Shown: piece after piece, positions 5,191 through 6,738 of the stretch
Position numbering within the stretch: position 1 is the first letter of the stretch
How the letters are laid out: every line of letters begins with the position of its first letter
Assembly (NCBI GenBank): GCA_913061335.1
Contig: CAJXTP010000166.1
Location: forward strand, 1 to 6,738
Length of the DNA: 6,738 bases
Reading direction: 5' to 3'
Source of the DNA: an uncultured Loktanella sp.
GTDB taxonomy: Bacteria > Pseudomonadota > Alphaproteobacteria > Rhodobacterales > Rhodobacteraceae
Made by a program: the position numbers and the translations under genes
The notes under the pieces: model-generated
Databases searched by the model: none
What the model was told of the DNA's origin: nothing
What the model saw: the letters and a program-made list of their open reading frames with translations, nothing else

Positions 5191-5299
5191 TTTGATTTCC
5201 TTTATGTATTGGCCCTGCCGCGACGGCACGATGTGCACCACCGGTGACAACTGCGCATTTATTGTTGAAGTTATGTTGAGTGGTCGTCTGCATTTGCAT
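5177..5299 (-). pseudogene. N-terminal remnant of a short-chain dehydrogenase gene
   Basis: A good Shine-Dalgarno site (AAGGA, 5308-5312) stands eight bases before ATG at 5297-5299. The frame encodes MQMQTTTQHNFNNKCAVVTG followed by GAHRAVAAG and a stop at 5177-5179, 40 residues in all. KCAVVTGGAH is the beta-1 strand and glycine-rich start of the SDR NAD(P)-binding motif (TGGAxxxxG), but the sequence then loses the family after about residue 23, and the catalytic domain is absent. The remnant overlaps the start of the FAH hydrolase in a different frame. A CRRGRANT-stop in another frame, ending at 5202-5204, could be the old C-terminus after an internal deletion, but that is guesswork. In L-fucose and L-rhamnose pathways SDRs serve as the sugar dehydrogenase or as the 2-keto-3-deoxy-acid 4-dehydrogenase, the latter being the step just before the neighbouring hydrolase. 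Confidence 0.65.
5198..5202 (-). promoter_or_regulatory. Shine-Dalgarno site (AAGGA) of the FAH hydrolase gene
   Basis: AAAGGAAA on the minus strand with AAGGA seven bases before the GTG at 5188-5190. It supports the 282-residue form of the hydrolase. Confidence 0.8.
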
Positions 5300-5334
5300 G
5301 TTTAGTTTCCTTTTGAAGTCGGCATAGGCAGGTG

Positions 5335-5365
5335 CCTGAAGCCAAAATTGTGGTTGGCCTTCAGG
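5335..5365 (-). promoter_or_regulatory. Intercistronic hairpin over the stop codon of the DapA-like gene
   Basis: CCTGAAGCCAA (5335-5345) pairs with TTGGCCTTCAGG (5354-5365) as an 11-base-pair stem with one bulged base and an eight-base loop. The TGA stop codon of the DapA-like gene (5361-5363) is inside the stem. On the minus strand no U-run follows, so it is more likely an RNA-stabilising or processing element that uncouples expression of the upstream and downstream genes than a simple terminator. Confidence 0.6.
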
Positions 5366-6263
5366 TTTCTATCGGAAGCGGCCCAAGTTGGGCGGCGTAA
5401 CGTGTGATACATTCGAGGCCGAATTCAGTTGGCTGAAGCCAGGGTTCTCGCGCAGACCCAATTTCGATCCCGAGGCGATAGGCGAGCAACGTCTTTCCAT
5501 ACGTCAGAAACTGCGGGATGCCCTGCATTACAAATGTAAGGACCGGCAGCAATTCTGCATAAAGCTCATCCGCATATTCATGCTCGCCAGCGACAAAAGC
5601 AGCATGAATTGCCGCCGTTCGGTCAATTGTCTCGATTCCAGGGATCAGTCCTTGAGCTCCGGCCCGCAAATTATCCGTCAATTCCAGCCCGCAGCGACCA
5701 TTGAAGACCATTGTCTTACCAGTGAGCGCTTTTGCGGTCGGTTCAAGCGCCAACGCCGAGCATTCCAACTTTGCGATCGAAAAATTCGTATGATTTCGCG
5801 CCAAAGTAATTAGGTTGCTGTCACTAAGACCATAACCAAGGAATTCGGGCGCGTTCTGAATACCCACCGGACAATCGAGCGCATCAACAACTTCAGAAAA
5901 AAAGGTAAGGAGTGCAGCTTCGCTGATCGGTTCAGACGGAGGTTGCAAAAGCAGTGCAGTAGCACCCAGATCAAGTGCACGTCTAGCTGCTTTCCGCTGA
6001 TTATCGAATGTTTCTCCACGGATCGTTACAATCATCGGAGCGCGGTCGTTCAGACGTTTTGCAACCGTAGTTATTACGGCTGCACACTCATCTTCATCCA
6101 ATTTAGCTGCTTCTGTCCCGAGTCCCAAGACCGCAACGCCTTTCGCCCCAGCTGCGAGGGCCGCATCTACCTGCAGTAAGAACGGATCGAGCCGGAGATT
6201 ACCGTCAGAGCCAAAAAAGGAGTAAAGCATCGGATAAATTCCTGGATGTAATTGTTTTGTCAT
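5361..6263 (-). CDS. DapA/NanA-superfamily aldolase or dehydratase
   Basis: A class I lyase of the dihydrodipicolinate synthase/N-acetylneuraminate lyase superfamily, forming a Schiff base with a 2-keto acid. The 300-residue TIM barrel is full length. Landmarks are the N-terminal HPGIYPMLYSFFGSDGNL (6-23), GVAVLGLGTEAAKLDEDE (42-59) in the position of the usual GTTGE loop, VTIRGET (79-85), VGIQNAPEFLGYGLS (133-147), the Schiff-base lysine K165 in IAKLE, and NGRCGLELTDNLRAGAQGLIPG (188-209). The usual YNxP motif reads QNAP, so the proton-relay tyrosine is replaced by Q136; the second threonine of GTTGE is also replaced, by E51. As I recall, L-2-keto-3-deoxyarabonate dehydratases carry a similar QDAP. 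True DapA is therefore unlikely. In this locus it may cleave or dehydrate a 2-keto-3-deoxy sugar acid such as 2-keto-3-deoxy-L-fuconate. The Shine-Dalgarno site (GGGAAAG) is weak, and 147 bases separate it from the lactonase gene. Confidence 0.85.
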   Translation of the reverse strand: MTKQLHPGIYPMLYSFFGSDGNLRLDPFLLQVDAALAAGAKGVAVLGLGTEAAKLDEDECAAVITTVAKRLNDRAPMIVTIRGETFDNQRKAARRALDLGATALLLQPPSEPISEAALLTFFSEVVDALDCPVGIQNAPEFLGYGLSDSNLITLARNHTNFSIAKLECSALALEPTAKALTGKTMVFNGRCGLELTDNLRAGAQGLIPGIETIDRTAAIHAAFVAGEHEYADELYAELLPVLTFVMQGIPQFLTYGKTLLAYRLGIEIGSAREPWLQPTEFGLECITRYAAQLGPLPIET

Positions 6264-6410
6264 TTGATTAGTCTTTCCCTTTTACCGAACATGGTCGATT
6301 GCTGTCGCGTCTAGCTATGTATTTGTCGTTGCCGGCAATGGTGAGACGCATCGCTAAGACTTTTCCCATTCAGGCATCTCAAACGACATGCCAATTGCAC
6401 AATCCTGTCG

Positions 6411-6738
6411 TTAGATTCGATAAACCCGCTCTGCGGTCTTCCTTAGCAGAAGCGCCTGTTCATTTTCGGAGAGCGGCGCTATAATTTCGGCAAATGCCCG
6501 CCAAAGTTGGACATATGTGTCAAAGAGCTTGTCGACCGGGAAGTTGCTTGCAAGCATTGATCGATCAGGACCGAATGCTTCGAGAACCTCATAAATGTAC
6601 GGGCGAAAGCTTTCGACGGTCCAGTTGTGATCAAACATGCCAAGACCGCTGATCTTTACGGTTATGTTAGGTTGGGCGGCCATTGTTCGCAGACCCTCCT
6701 TCCATTTTTTCCAGCCATCAGGGGTTCGATCAACAAAC
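6411..6738 (-). CDS. Amidohydrolase_2 family lactonase (L-fuconolactonase type), C-terminal part
   Basis: The last 108 residues of a TIM-barrel amidohydrolase that hydrolyses a sugar lactone to the open aldonate. The reading frame is open to the window edge: residues FVDRTPDGWKKWKEGLRT precede the internal methionine at 6681-6683, so that ATG is not the start. The segment PNITVKISGLGMFD is the family's beta-strand and glycine stretch, and ASNFPVDKLF carries the conserved SNFPxD motif whose aspartate is the catalytic or metal-associated residue. The C-terminal helices (LSENEQALLLRKTAERVYRI) match the family ending, which usually stops soon after AxxxYRL. A full protein would have about 280-300 residues, so two thirds lie outside the window. 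Relatives act on L-fucono-, L-rhamnono- or other aldonolactones, or on 2-pyrone-4,6-dicarboxylate; the neighbours favour a deoxysugar lactone. Confidence 0.88.
   Translation of the reverse strand, partial: FVDRTPDGWKKWKEGLRTMAAQPNITVKISGLGMFDHNWTVESFRPYIYEVLEAFGPDRSMLASNFPVDKLFDTYVQLWRAFAEIIAPLSENEQALLLRKTAERVYRI

Noticed and set aside
6329..6338. Ten-base palindrome TTGCCGGCAA in the spacer between lactonase and DapA-like genes
   Set aside because: Too short and isolated to separate from chance; no second copy nearby.
6681..6683. ATG as the start of a 90-residue protein
   Set aside because: The same frame is open upstream to the window edge and encodes further family-like lactonase sequence, so the codon is an internal methionine of a longer gene.

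Overview
The window looks like a metagenomic or draft-genome contig end from an alphaproteobacterium, most likely a marine Rhodobacterales (Roseobacter-type) organism. This is judged only from protein style (a LysR regulator, a periplasmic sugar-binding protein, a non-phosphorylative deoxysugar pathway) and moderate GC; no marker gene is present to prove it. The first 45 bases are not genomic. They are the end of an Illumina Nextera i5 adapter, including an 8-base index and the Tn5 mosaic end. All intact genes lie on the minus strand, so the biological order runs from high to low coordinates.

Reading in the direction of transcription: (1) the C-terminal part of an amidohydrolase_2 family lactonase, cut by the window edge (6738-6411); (2) a DapA/NanA-superfamily lyase or dehydratase (6263-5361); (3) a hairpin over its stop codon; (4) the start of a short-chain dehydrogenase (SDR) gene whose body is missing (5299-5177); (5) an FAH-family hydrolase of the 2,4-diketo-3-deoxy-L-fuconate hydrolase type, with a GTG start (5190-4342); (6) a pseudogene of an FMN-dependent L-lactate/alpha-hydroxyacid dehydrogenase that keeps its ribosome binding site, its first codons and its C-terminus but has lost the middle (4323-3987); (7) an L-rhamnose/L-fucose mutarotase, also GTG-started (3948-3631). 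A C-terminal SDR relic lies on the plus strand and abuts the mutarotase stop codon (3538-3630). After an AT-rich non-coding stretch come a formylglycine-generating enzyme (3058-2168), a LysR regulator (1836-916) and the first half of an ABC-transporter substrate-binding protein (788-46).

Taken together this resembles a locus for a 6-deoxyhexose (L-fucose or L-rhamnose) released from a sulfated polysaccharide. The formylglycine-generating enzyme would activate sulfatases, the binding protein would serve uptake, and the mutarotase, lactonase, FAH hydrolase and DapA-like enzyme would carry the sugar toward pyruvate and L-lactate. The striking feature is that every gene fragment I can recognise here (two SDR pieces and the lactate dehydrogenase) is an oxidoreductase, while the isomerase, hydrolase and lyase genes look intact. 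The window therefore shows either a pathway in decay, or one whose redox steps are supplied from elsewhere, or a misassembly. I did not find a clearly new biological system; the deletion-scarred operon is the most interesting observation.
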